This document shows, piece by piece, positions 32,437-42,394 of a stretch of DNA of 64,000 nt; positions within the stretch are counted from its first letter, which is position 1; every line of letters begins with the position of its first letter. The notes beneath the pieces were generated by a model. The model made no database searches. It was given only the letters and a program-made list of their open reading frames with translations, and was not told the DNA's origin. Source of the stretch: Isochrysis galbana (taxonomy: Eukaryota; Haptophyta; Isochrysidales; Isochrysidaceae). A program made the translations under genes and the position numbers. The stretch is taken from positions 3,657,790-3,721,789 of the forward strand of contig CM030932.1 in NCBI GenBank assembly GCA_018136815.1, written 5' to 3'.

Positions 32437-33070
32437 GATATTTTTCTGGATATTTGGGTAAATTGCTGGATATTTTGTGGATATTTTTGCTGGATATTTG
32501 GGTCCGATTTTGTGGATATTTCTGCCAAGGCCTAGACCCGCGGGGGAAATCGGCGGGGGAACCCGTAAGACCCGGCGGGGGAACCCGTAAGACCCGCGGG
32601 GGGAAATGGAAATCGGAGGGGGTATTATGGATACATCCATTATCCATTCGCTTCTATTGTTATAATCTCCTTGCGTGGGGAGTCCTGCAGCTTCTCCTAC
32701 AGCTTCCCCCGCAGGTCTTACGGGTTCCCCCGCCGATTTCCCCCCGCGGGTCTTACGGGTTACGGGTTCCCCCGCCGGGTCTTACGGGTTCCCCCGCCGA
32801 TTTCCCCCGCGGGTCTTACGGGTTCCCCCGCCGATCTTACGGGTTTCCCCGCCGATCTTACGGGCTCTTCTCCCGTCGTTCTCTCGTTTCTCTGCACGTG
32901 GTTGTCGCGCGCGTTCTACTGTGTTACTATAAGTGTCGCGCGCGTTACCGTGAATGTGCGTGCGTGCAAATGTAGGAAATCTTATCTGTTTGAGATTACT
33001 CTGGCGATGCGTTCGGCGATGGCGCTCTGCCTCGCACAAGCCGCGATGGTTGCCGCATGGGCACCACCGC
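32437..33070 (+). repeat. Dispersed foldback repeat, complete copy
   Basis: It begins with several GGATATTT repeats, then a left arm (about 32528-32611) of GGGGGAACCCGTAAGACC-type units. A short unique middle with a TATTATGGATACATCCATTA palindrome follows, then a right arm (about 32704-32865) with the inverse GGTCTTACGGGTTCCCCC units, and finally the GCGATGGCGCTCTGCC tail. The arms are inverted copies, so the element can fold back on itself. No ORF of note was seen. Confidence 0.85.
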
Positions 33071-33959
33071 GATATGGAGCTCGATCTGGCTCTCTAGCTC
33101 TTTGGCTCTCTGGCCCTCTGGCTCTTTTTGGCCCTGTGGCTCTCTCTTATAGCCCTCTTGGCTCTTGGCCGACATGTTCGACGCAAGCACTCATCTGCGT
33201 GGGAGTGTGGGAGTGGATTTGGTCTGTTTGTTTGTAAGCGTCATACGTCATACCCCGTACTCCGCTTAGGAGGGGGTGTCACGGATGGTTTTGCGTGGTG
33301 TGCACCCTAGAACTTATATTGGGATGAGGAGGTGGAGAGGGCCGCATGAGTCGAGCTGTGATCTCTCCCCTTCTCTCCTTGTTCGCTTGTATGAGTCTCC
33401 CACGCAATCCCCCCGTGTGTGCGTTTGATTCCTAGTTGGGCTGTAAGTACTGATATTAGTACTGATGCATTAGTATTAGCTCCCCAGGAGCTGATATACT
33501 GATGTTAGTTCCTAGGCTGCCAGTTCAAAAATAAAACTAAAAACAAAACTCCGGAGCGGGAACGAGCCCCCGCGAACAAGCGCAGAGGCGCGCCAGCCCG
33601 CACTCCCTCCCCCCGCCTATCTCTCCTGCTAGCTGCCCACCCCCCACCACCTTGGACTCTTGGCCTCTCCACATGCACCTGCCAACTCGTGCTCTCTGTT
33701 TATTTGCGCTGCCCTCCCCTTTGCGCGCGCGCCACGCGCTGCACGCTGAACACCCCCCTGTAAGTATAAGTATAATAATAGCGATACTAAAAGTTATAAT
33801 AGGGGTGTAAGCTGATATTAGTACTGATGTAAGTACTGATGTAAGTGTAAGCTCAAAACCACCGTAAGCTTACGGACTGACAGCCCAACTAGGGTTTGAT
33901 TTGTGTAGCGATACTGTTAGTGTGCCCTGTGCGTTCAGTGGCCCCCTTTGGTATCTTTT
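33071..33959. other. Spacer, no gene recognised
   Basis: Short reiterated units TAAGTACTGATATTAGTACTG and similar occur near 33440-33500 and 33800-33850. No coding evidence. Confidence 0.5.
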
Positions 33960-34052
33960 AACTTGTCATGAAGTAACAGGATGCGCGGCGCGCCGCGCCG
34001 CGCTACTCATCCTCAAGCCACAGGGGGCCGCACTGCGGCCTCCTTGTGATAT
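33960..34052 (+). repeat. Dispersed GC-hairpin repeat, copy 2
   Basis: This is the second copy of the repeat at 8217-8308, same orientation, with about a dozen differences including a TC-to-TA change in the GC hairpin flank. Confidence 0.8.
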
Positions 34053-34290
34053 CTTCCAACCAGCAACCAGTGATGGCGCATCAATCAGTTCATCAGCTGA
34101 CACTAACTTCGAGCTTACACCGATATCATCAGTAGCTGGTGTTAGCTGATGAGGTCCATCCGCTCATATCACCTCAAGGGCTCTGAGCGAGCAGAACGTC
34201 AGCTGATATCTCAGTGACGTGTGACGTGTGTCTTTGCGGCAAAGATAAATACAACAAAACGCAGTGTAAAAGTGTGATAACGGGCCCCTA

Positions 34291-34376
34291 CCTAGCGGCT
34301 CAGGTGTCAGGTGGCACTGCCAGCGCAGCAGCGCAGTGTGCGGTGCTGGGCACCGGTTCGAATCCCAATCTGGCTG
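34291..34376 (+). repeat. tRNA-like (SINE head) sequence
   Basis: A perfect RNA polymerase III B box (GGTTCGAATCC, 34355-34365) lies about 50 bp behind an A-box-like TAGCGGCTCAGG (34295-34306). T-stem pairing is not preserved and no acceptor stem can be drawn, so this is a tRNA-derived SINE or tRNA relic and not a functional tRNA gene. Confidence 0.45.
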
Positions 34377-34456
34377 ACTTCACGCATTTTTATTCTTTGG
34401 CTGTAGAAAGTAAAGAGGATTGTGTGTTTTGTTTTCTCCCGCCCGCTTCAAGCTGC

Positions 34457-34493
34457 TGACAACTGACAACTGTCTGTCAGTTGTCAGTTGTCA
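34457..34493. repeat. Perfect 16-bp hairpin
   Basis: TGACAACTGACAACTG (34457-34472) pairs with CAGTTGTCAGTTGTCA (34478-34493) around a 5-nt loop. Each arm is a repeat of TGACAAC, so slipped pairing is also possible. Confidence 0.85.
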
Positions 34494-34983
34494 GTTGTTT
34501 GCTGCCGAGCTGCCGAGGTGAATTGATATTGATATTGATACTGATATACTGATGTAAAAACGGATATCACTACTGATGTACCATCACCATCACTGCTTCC
34601 AACGCCTGAAAGACTAGGGCTGTATGCCCCGAGCAATAAGCACCTTCGCAAAATGATCACCCCCTTGTACTCGGTCGACAAAGCTTTCAACTTGGAAATC
34701 TCGGATGCTCTGGCGCAGACGGCGACGGAGCTAGAGCTAGGCTCAAGGAGCATATCACATATCGTAACTTTTCCATCAACACGAACAAAGACTCCTGCCG
34801 GACGCGGTCCCGGAAGGGGCAGGACGGCGGTCGAAAAGGGGCATCATTTACTCTTACCTAAGTCTTACTTACCCTCTCTTTCTCACGCCGCCCCGCTGGT
34901 CGAAGCAGCGCGCGCGACCTCTCCCTCTCCTCCCCCGGTATTCCACGAAAGGAAACGAGGGGAGGGGAAAGGGGATGTGGTAG

Positions 34984-35071
34984 GATAGGGAAGGTAGTTT
35001 TAGGAGTAGCACAAGCACTCTGCCTCATGCTCATGCCGTGCAGGTAGCGGTTAGTTTTTTAAGATTTTTTT
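34984..35071 (+). mobile_element. 3'-end fragment of ORF1-only/LINE family
   Basis: The sequence matches the end of the element at 30557-32273: ATAGGGA(A)GGTA, AGCACAAGCAC, CTGCCTCA, GTAGCGG, then TTTTTTAAGA and seven T. It keeps the poly(T) end and is a typical 5'-truncated copy. No TSD was recognised. Confidence 0.75.
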
Positions 35072-35537
35072 GTTGCGCCTAGTGGCTAGAGAAAGATGGC
35101 CACCACTCGTACACACGCACACACAGCCTACACACTGACCTGCCTGGCGGTCCACCCGCAAATGTGACCTTCACAAAGGCCGAATAAATACTCCTCTCAG
35201 CAACAGCAGGAGAAAGACCAACCATGGCTCCCCGGCACCAACTCTGCATGGGCAAGCGTGCAAGCTCCACTAGACGACAAAATGGAGTGCCAAGGCAGCT
35301 CAAAGACGCTCGAGACGGCAAGCAGGCTCGTCGCAGTGATGCCACCGCAACGACGATCGCCCTGCCAACCCCCCCCCCCTTCCTCCCCCCGTGTTGGATG
35401 GCAGCTCGAGATCATCCCCCGCGTTATCCTCATGCCTCCACCGGATGTGCCTCGCACTTCGTCCGACTCAAACCCTCCTCATGTGGCATGCAGCAGTTTC
35501 ACGACGACGCACCTCTGCCGCGGATCATTAGCATGCT
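35072..35537. other. Spacer, no gene recognised
   Basis: Overlapping ORFs of up to 105 codons on both strands have no domain-like features. Part may be 3' UTR of the acylphosphatase-like gene. Confidence 0.5.
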
Positions 35538-36595
35538 TTAGTGGCTCCACTTGACTTCCACGTGATCCGCGCGCTGCAGGGGCGGGCCTCGCTGCGCCCA
35601 TCGAACGAAAGATTTGAGGCGGCCCGAGTCGCCCGACACAGTCAACTCGAGGAGCTCATCGTTCGAGCGCTTCGACGAGAGCTTGAGCCCGCGATTGAAC
35701 ACGGCCTCAACCTGCGCGGGGCGCACGGAGTGTCAGAGCGTGCGCGCGTGGCGACAGGCGGGTGGGATGCCGTTCGCCCAGTGCGCGCTTCCCCACAGTG
35801 GATAGCCCCTCATCACACCTGCAGGTGGCGGGTGTAGTAGTCGAGGCACTGCTTGTCGCTCTTGAGCTTGAGCGTGGCCTCCATCGTCGGCTTGAGCGTA
35901 ACCACCGAAAAGTCGCTATTGTAGCCGCCCACCGGAGGCTGCCACGCCACCCGGACATCGACACCGTCGCCGGACTCCGCAACCTTGACCTGCGCCCGGT
36001 GCATCGAGTGGTGCAAGTGCGTGAGGGTTCGCAGTAGCCAGCGCGCACAAGGCTGCGTCAGACCTCTTCTCGAGCTCGCCCGGACCGGACTAGCTGTGTC
36101 CCCTGCCCCACTCATATTGCCTTATGTCTCTCGCATCCCTCGCTCCGTCGTCCTCGCTGCCCCCTCCCCCCTGCTCCCCGGCCCTCGTTGACCTCCTCCT
36201 GCCCGCCCCCCCCTCCCCCAACTCTTCGCTGGCCTCACCAGCGCTTCCAGCTGCTCTCGCGCGCCCTCCGCGATGACTTCAAGGCGTCCAAGCCGCTGCA
36301 AGTCGTAGATGATCCCCGTGAGCGCCCCTTCTTTCGCCGCCGTGCGGCACGCCTCGCTCAGCGCCGAGAGAGAGCCGTGCTCCCCACTCAGCTGCAGCGA
36401 GACTCTCTCTCCCGCCGCCATCGGCACGCTCTTCTGCTCAAAGCCGCCCATGGCGACGGCGCCCGCGCGCGCGGAGGGGCGCGGCGTGGCCACAGCCCCC
36501 ACCTGCAGCGCCGACGCGCCGCCCAGCGCGCAGCAGAGCGCGAGGAGAGAGGGGAGAGAGAAGGGGAGAGAGGGGCGCGCCGGGGAGCTCATCAT
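35538..36595 (-). CDS. Tandem acylphosphatase-like protein, possibly organelle-targeted
   Basis: Three exons on the minus strand: 36595-36239, 35989-35819 and 35711-35538. Introns of 249 and 107 bp are both phase 0 (CTG|GTGAGG...GCGCAG|GTC; CAG|GTGTGA...GCGCAG|GTT). The product has 233 residues. The N-terminus (1-30) is a signal-peptide-like leader ending GGASALQ, followed by an Ala/Arg/Ser-rich stretch. That layout fits bipartite plastid targeting in algae with complex plastids (inference). Residues about 60-140 and 170-233 each resemble an acylphosphatase fold: the first has LGRLEVIAEGAREQLEAL, the second LELTVSGDSGRLKSFVRWAQRGP and ending HVEVKW. The catalytic G-V-x-x-R loop is not evident in either copy, so enzymatic activity is doubtful. 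An extra in-frame ATG lies at 36592. The gene is divergent from CLPP. Confidence 0.68.
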
Positions 36596-37357
36596 CGCGC
36601 CCTCGAGACCCCTCGCGACGGGAGAGAGAGAGAAAAGAAAAAGGGGAGCCCGAGCGGGGAGAGGGCGTTTTTTAGTAGAGCTGCAGAGCCCTTAGGAGGG
36701 GGCGTGAGCTAAGTATAGACTTGGGAACGGGGGGCTCCCCAGAATCCGATGCTGCGAGCTGAGCTAAGTATAGACTTGGTACTTTAGAAGAAGAGAGGGG
36801 GGGGGGGGGGGGAGACCGATAGAGAGAGAGGGGAGAGAGGGGAGAGAGGGGAGAGAGGGGAGAGAGGGGAGAGAGGGGAGGGAGAAGAGAGAGAGAGGGG
36901 GGAGAGAGAGAGAGAAAGAGAGAGGTGTGAAGCATCGGCGGGGCTCGAGAGAGAGAGAGAAGAGGGAGAGGCCCCCCCCCCCTCTCTCTCTTCTCTCTTC
37001 TCTCTCTCTTCTCTCTCTTCTCTCTCTTCTCTCTCTTCTCTCTTCTCTCTCTTCTCTCTCTTCTCTCTCTCCCTCTCTCTCTCTCTCCCTCTCTCTCTCT
37101 CTCTGCTCTCTCAGGACGACGGTTGCCACCGAGCGAGGGTCTCGTTCCTTGAAATATTTGACTCCCACAACCTTTGACAGACGGTGCCGTCCTCCGACCC
37201 CCTTGGACGACAGTCGCGCTCTTCCCCCGTTGGCCGCACCCCTGAGTACGTAATTCTCCCCACTCGAATAAGTCAATATTGGCCCCTTCTCCCCTCCCGT
37301 TCTCTTGCGCTGCGTCTCCTCTGCCTTCCCCCTCCCCTCCCTCTCCCTCTCTCCCAG
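36596..37357. promoter_or_regulatory. Divergent intergenic region with purine/pyrimidine strand switch
   Basis: This region separates two divergent genes. A GGGGAGAGAG-type purine tract (about 36785-36968) meets a CTCTCTTCTCT pyrimidine tract (about 36969-37105), which can form a long imperfect inverted repeat or triplex-type structure. A 19-bp direct repeat GAGCTAAGTATAGACTTGG occurs at about 36706 and 36761. Promoter function is inferred from position. Confidence 0.5.
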
Positions 37358-39261
37358 ATGGCGGCCGCGCTCGGCTCCCTGCTGCGCCGCGGCGGCTCCC
37401 TGCGGCGTGTGGGCGCGTCGCGCGGCATGTCGATCGGCGGGTTGGTGCCGATGGTGCTCGAGTCGACCGCGCGGGGCGAGAGGGCCTTTGATATCTTCTC
37501 GCGGCTGCTCCAGGAGAGGATCGTCTGCCTGAATGGGCCGGTGAGAAGGGGAGAAGGAGGGGGAAAGGGAAGGGGGCGGGCGGGAGGGGGGGGGGGGGCA
37601 GGGAAGGAGCCGGTGAGGAAGGAGGAGGAGGAGGAATGGGGGGGGGATAGTTAAGGAGGGGGGGGGGGGAGAGAGAGAGAGGGATAGAGGAGGGAGGGAG
37701 GCAGAAGGGGGAAGGAGAAGGGGGTGGGATAGGGAAGTGAGGAGGGAGAAGGGAGAGTAACTGACGACGGAGAGGGAGTGGGGAGGGGGAAATTGGAGGG
37801 AAAGAGAGCGAGTCATGGAGGGAGGGAGAGGAGAAGGGGGAGGGAGTGGGAGGGGCGGGGTGGAGGAAGGGGGAACGGAAAGAGGAGAATGGACCGGGAG
37901 AAGAGGAAGGTGGGGAAAGCGAAGGAGGGGAAGGGAGGGGAGGGGAGGGAGGGCGAGTGAGCGAGCGAGGGAGGGAGAGCGAGGGCGGTGGAAGGGGTAA
38001 AGGAAGATGAGGGGCAGGAGGGTCGCAGGAGAGGAGCATCTGTGTGAAGGGGCCGGTACGAGGATGAGAGGAAGGCAGAGCGAGGGAGCGGCAGTAGCAG
38101 GCAGACAAGGAGAGGAGGTGGCCAGCGAAGGCCAGCGGAGTTGAGGGGGAGGGAAGAGGGGAGGCGGCCGCCGGATAGGAGCACCTGTCTCAATGGGCGT
38201 GTGGGAGGAGGAGAGGTAGAAAATACCGGAGGTGGAAGGAGCGAGGGGACAGGGGCAGAGGGAGAGTGGAGGAAGGGGGAGGGGCTGCAGGGTAGACTCG
38301 CCTATTAGCATTGGCTGCCGAAGGAGATGAGAAGAAACGGGAGGGGTGAGAGCTTGAAGGAGTTGGACACGGACACGCACACCGACGCGGACGCCGAGAG
38401 CGATGGGAGAGAGGGAGAGGGGTGCAGAAGGACGGGGTGGGCGAGAGATACGGAGAGGGTAGCCCGAGCGAGTGCCCTGCTTCGCCGCAGGTGCACGATG
38501 ACATGTCGTCAGTCGTGGTGGCGCAGCTGCTCTACCTCGAGTCGCAGTCGATGGAGAAGCCCATCTACATGTACATCAACTCGCCGGGCGGCGTCGTGAC
38601 GGCGGGCCTCGCGATCTACGACACGATGCAATTTGTCAAGCCTCCGGTGTGCGGCGCTGCTCTGCCCCGGCCAACTTACCCACCCACGCACCGCCGACTG
38701 GCCGCTTGCCATCTGGCGCTTGGCAGGTGTCGACCCTCTGCATAGGGCAGGCGTGTTCGATGGGGTCACTACTGCTCGCGGGTGGCGCGCCAGGCATGCG
38801 TCGCGCGCTGCCAAACTCTCGCGTCATGATACATCAGCCGTCGGGGGGCTTCTCGGGTCAGGTGCGAAGCTGCTGGTTTGGGCACTCCGGCTGGCCGGCC
38901 GCCTACGCGCGAAAGCTGCCAGCGCGCCCAGCGCGTCTGCCGCATGGCCACGCCACTGCTGGGCGGCCATTGCTCTCCACTCCATGGCTAGGCCGCCGAC
39001 CAGCGCTCGCCTCGGATGCCGACCTCCGGACGCTCCCTGCTTCAGGCGACCGACATCGAAATCCACGCGCGCGAGATCCTGGCGACACGTGAGCGTCTAG
39101 TCAAACTGTATTCGCACCACTGCGGCCGGCCTGTTGAGGAGGTGGCAGCAGCCAAGGAGCGAGATCGCTTCATGACGCCTGAGGAAGCGATGGAGTTTGG
39201 ATTGATTGACGAGGTGGTTTCGACGCGAGAAGCAGCGATGGGTGAGGCCGCGGCCACGTGA
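37358..39261 (+). CDS. CLPP: ATP-dependent Clp protease proteolytic subunit (mitochondrial type)
   Basis: Four exons: 37358-37540, 38491-38646, 38727-38861 and 39046-39261. All introns are phase 0 (950, 80 and 184 bp; donors GTGAGA, GTGTGC, GTGCGA). The protein has 229 residues. The N-terminus ([20 protein letters not shown]) is a basic amphipathic mitochondrial presequence. The mature part starts near LVPMVLE, the usual ClpP beginning. The Ser-His-Asp triad is visible: S124 in GQACSMGS, H149 in MIHQPSGG and D198 in [12 protein letters not shown]. Other family marks are YINSPGG and AIYDTM. It would form a tetradecameric serine protease working with ClpX in the matrix. Intron 1 is almost entirely purine-rich GGGA/GA sequence. 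A complete and confident assignment. Confidence 0.95.
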
Positions 39262-40850
39262 TGCGGGAGGGCACGGTGGTTGTGTCGTCATTGGCCGCCT
39301 GTGTTGTCGATGACCGCTGACGAAAGGGGCTGCGCGGCCGGTCTCTCCGACGCTCTCTAGATGCTCGTTCGCTTCAACTCTTCGCGCTCTTCTCTGGATG
39401 CATCCTTGCGGATGGATGAACAGAAGAGCGTCGACGGCTCTATCCATGCGCTGCCATAATGGGTGTTCGTGTCAGGTGCCACCCCGCATATGCGGCCTGT
39501 GTGTTGCCTACCGTGCTGTGCTTGCAACGGTGGCGCGTTGTACACACGCTGGTGCGGTGCCGCGCTGTAGTCGCGCTGGTGCGCTGCCCACGCATTGCGG
39601 TGCAGCACCGTGCAGCACATGGTCGTGGCTGCATTCCGAGGGCTCGCACACAGTGCACCAAGGGAGATGCGCCCGATGGATGTGCAGTACTACGGCACGC
39701 TTTCGGCCGTAGCCGCAAATGCTCGGGCATCTCTTCATCCTCCCAATTTTTTCCCAAGCGTCCTCCTCGTGATCACGGTAATCGAACGCTTGCTAGGTTG
39801 TATCGGGATGGCACTATCGCGGTGACCATCACGGCCCTTGCGAGCAACAACGCCCGCGGCACGCATAGTATCGCAAACCTGCAGCAACTCGTGCGCGAAT
39901 AACGCAGGCGATAAGAGAGGCTTAAATAAGGGGCTGTAGCTTGGAGACTTGGTGTGGTGCGCTTGTGTGAGGCTGTGGCTGTGAGTCTGTAACATGAGAT
40001 GTATGATGTATGGGGCGAGAGCGGACGGGAGGACCATCCGGAGACAACGCGGGAAGGAAGCACACGGGTGCCGGCACCGGCGAACCATGGGCCGGGCCAG
40101 GGCGAGGGAGGACCCGGCCGAATGGGCCGGAGTGCGCTAAACTTTCGAACGCGACCGGGCGCGCTGGGTGAGAGTACTTGCTGAGGAGGCTCGTGCGCTG
40201 CCCCGGTGCCAACGAGTCCACGAACGCGATGCACTTGGCGAGCGCCTCGGTAGATGGCACAGGAAGTCCTGCGTGCCCTGCGGGCTGGCAGCGCAGCGCG
40301 CAAAGAAGAGGGCTGTATGTGTGGCAATGCTCGCCACGATCCCCGAGCGCGCGGGTGGGTAGTCTGCGGGGTTGGGAGGAAGCGTACCAATAGGCTGGAT
40401 GGGATTCTGCGCGTAGGAATAGGACCGCGTAGGCAAGCCGGTGTCATCCTCCTCGGGTTGGGGCTGGAAGCGGGAAGTGGTGTGGGGTGGGGGTGTGGGG
40501 GTGGGGCTGGCAGCCAGGCTGCGTGGGCAGGTGAAGCAGAAATCGGCCGAGTGTGTTGGCATGAAACGCCGGTGAGACCGCCGACCGGTGTACCCGGACC
40601 ATTTAGTCCGAACACCAGCGACAAGGGGGGGCTGACCACCGCCGTGCCGCCACGCCTCGCTGGAGCGCGGCGAAGGGCTCGGCCTGTCAGCCTGTCAGGC
40701 GGGTCGGTCGCCATCGCTCTGCCTCGGATTCGGATTCGAGCGGGGAGGGAGACGAGGGGAAATCTTCCCCTGGTCCGACGATTAAAAAATGTGGGCCTCC
40801 GGATTAACAAGCAACAAGAGTTTATTTTTCAACCCAGTCTCCCCCACCTC
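39262..40850. other. Region with unassigned coding potential
   Basis: Two pieces look protein-like but cannot be assembled. One is a plus-strand terminal-exon candidate at 39759-39902 (acceptor TTTTTTCCCAAG). The other is minus-strand sequence at about 39960-40562, where frames such as PSTEALAKCIAFVDSLAPGQ alternate with Pro/Arg-rich frames. No domain is recognised. Confidence 0.35.
39759..39902 (+). CDS. Possible terminal exon of unknown gene
   Basis: A pyrimidine tract and AG at 39757-39758 precede 47 codons ending in TAA. The peptide (NRTLARLYRDGTIAVTITAL and on to LQQLVRE) has ordinary globular composition, unlike most spurious ORFs here. The upstream exon was not identified; a 50-bp intron after 39708 is one possibility. 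Confidence 0.25.
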   Translation, partial: RPPRDHGNRTLARLYRDGTIAVTITALASNNARGTHSIANLQQLVRE

Positions 40851-42229
40851 TAGGGCGGTCAAACACGCCTTTTAACTTCTAAGGGTGAAAATTCACCAAT
40901 TCAAGATTGAGGTTTTATCGCGAGATCTTAGGATATGCTACTGGAAATGGGTATATTAGGCAGAATCTCATAAGAAATATGCACATTTTCGACGCCATCC
41001 AACACACAGACCCAAAAACGTTTTCGCGCTCGTGCGAAATTGACGTCGACCACAAAAGTGCACCACAGGTCGCGCTGTGCGACACGCGCCTGCGTTCCCC
41101 GGGCACGGCTACCCCCGGACAGGCAGTACAGGGCCCTGCGCGATCGCACGGCGTCGCCTGCGCCCTCCACCTCGCCCCTGCTGGCATCTGCTGCCAGCCT
41201 CTCGCGCACGTACAGTGCGCGGCTGGTCGCGAGCCGTCAAAATGACGGTGCTGCGCATGATGGGCTGGCCCATCACACGCGGCACCGCCTCAGTATGGTG
41301 GGAGGGGGTGCCTGCTGGCCTCCTGGCCGCGCAGACCCTCGCCAGAGCCGCCACAGGCCGCGTGCGAGGCCACTGGCGAGGCCAGCGACCATCGCTGCGG
41401 CCGCCATCGCGCGCCGCCGCAGGAGAAAAAGATCAAATTGATTATAGTTTTGCCGAATTATAACTATAGTAACTCTAATTTTAGTCTTCATTTCACCAGT
41501 CCAAGACACATATGAGCACAGTACATGACCACCAGCATGCCCAAATGCCAATGTTTCGGTAGCCAACCAGTCTTACCATATGAGACTGTCGAACCATCGA
41601 GCGAAAAGGAGGGGCTGTCCCTCGAAATCGAAGGTGAGACGCTCGAAAACACGAGGCTGTCCGTCAATTCAGCAAGTCAACGCGAAAACAAAACTACTTT
41701 TTGTGCTCCATGTTGGGATGTTGTGCTAAAGAAACGGGCGGACTATTGACTGGCCCGTGCTTGGCGGGCACGACCTGTGTGTCTCCGAACGTGAATGGCC
41801 TTGGAGGCCATCTGTGTGTCCAAAAAATTCTACAAGTTGGCTCGTGATGAGCGCAAAGCAGCCAGTGCCAGTGTCCAATCGTGATTCACGACACGATTGC
41901 CCACAGAAATCGATCGCAACCATCACGCCTGAAGCTTTCAGGCCGGTGCTTGGCTAGATTACATGTTGAATCTACTAGTAGCCAAAAGAACGGGCGGTCT
42001 AGAGCTCGAAATTCGCCCTTCTGCCAAATTTTCGAGCCCTCCGTGCGGAGAAAACTTCTCCCTTTAGACGTCAAACAAAAAGCTATCAATTCCACAGTAC
42101 TGATCGGCCGCGCGCGTCGCGCCGTCGCGCCGTCGCAGAGCACGCTGCAGACTAGCTTTAAATTATATTCTAGATTGCTACCAGCCCTATGATGCACGTG
42201 AAAATCCGAGGAGCCGACGAAAACATAGA

Positions 42230-42281
42230 GAGAACACCTGCCGCCGATGCTCTGGTTGAGCATTCGGCGGCAGGTGTTCTC
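42230..42281. ncRNA. Strong 23-bp hairpin, unknown function
   Basis: The arm 42230-42252 (starting GAGAACACCTGCCGCC) is fully complementary to 42258-42281 except for one bulged T, with a 5-nt loop TGGTT. The size and near-perfect pairing fit a small-RNA precursor or a MITE remnant. It lies within the left arm of the hAT-like element, 110 bp before the Gypsy insertion. Transcription is unproven. Confidence 0.4.
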
Positions 42282-42394
42282 CCTGCCTCACAGCGTCGAA
42301 AGACGAGTCGGGAACCTGCCGTTTGGGGCGGCAAAGGCATTGTAGGTACGGGCTCGGTCGACCTGCGCCAGAGCGGGCGCGATCGGCAGCGCAC

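Noticed and set aside
34355-34365. Functional tRNA gene
   Set aside because: The B box is perfect, but T-stem and acceptor stem do not pair.
35079-35541. ORFs of 86-105 codons on both strands
   Set aside because: They are mutually overlapping with no recognisable features.
36672-38380. Two 478-538-codon minus-strand ORFs over CLPP intron 1
   Set aside because: They are Pro/Ser/Leu-rich readings of purine repeats, antisense to a well-supported gene.
39773-40810. 345-codon minus-strand ORF
   Set aside because: It is Pro/Arg/Ser-rich throughout. A protein-like segment lies in another frame (PSTEALAKCIAFVDS), so this frame is probably not the coding one.
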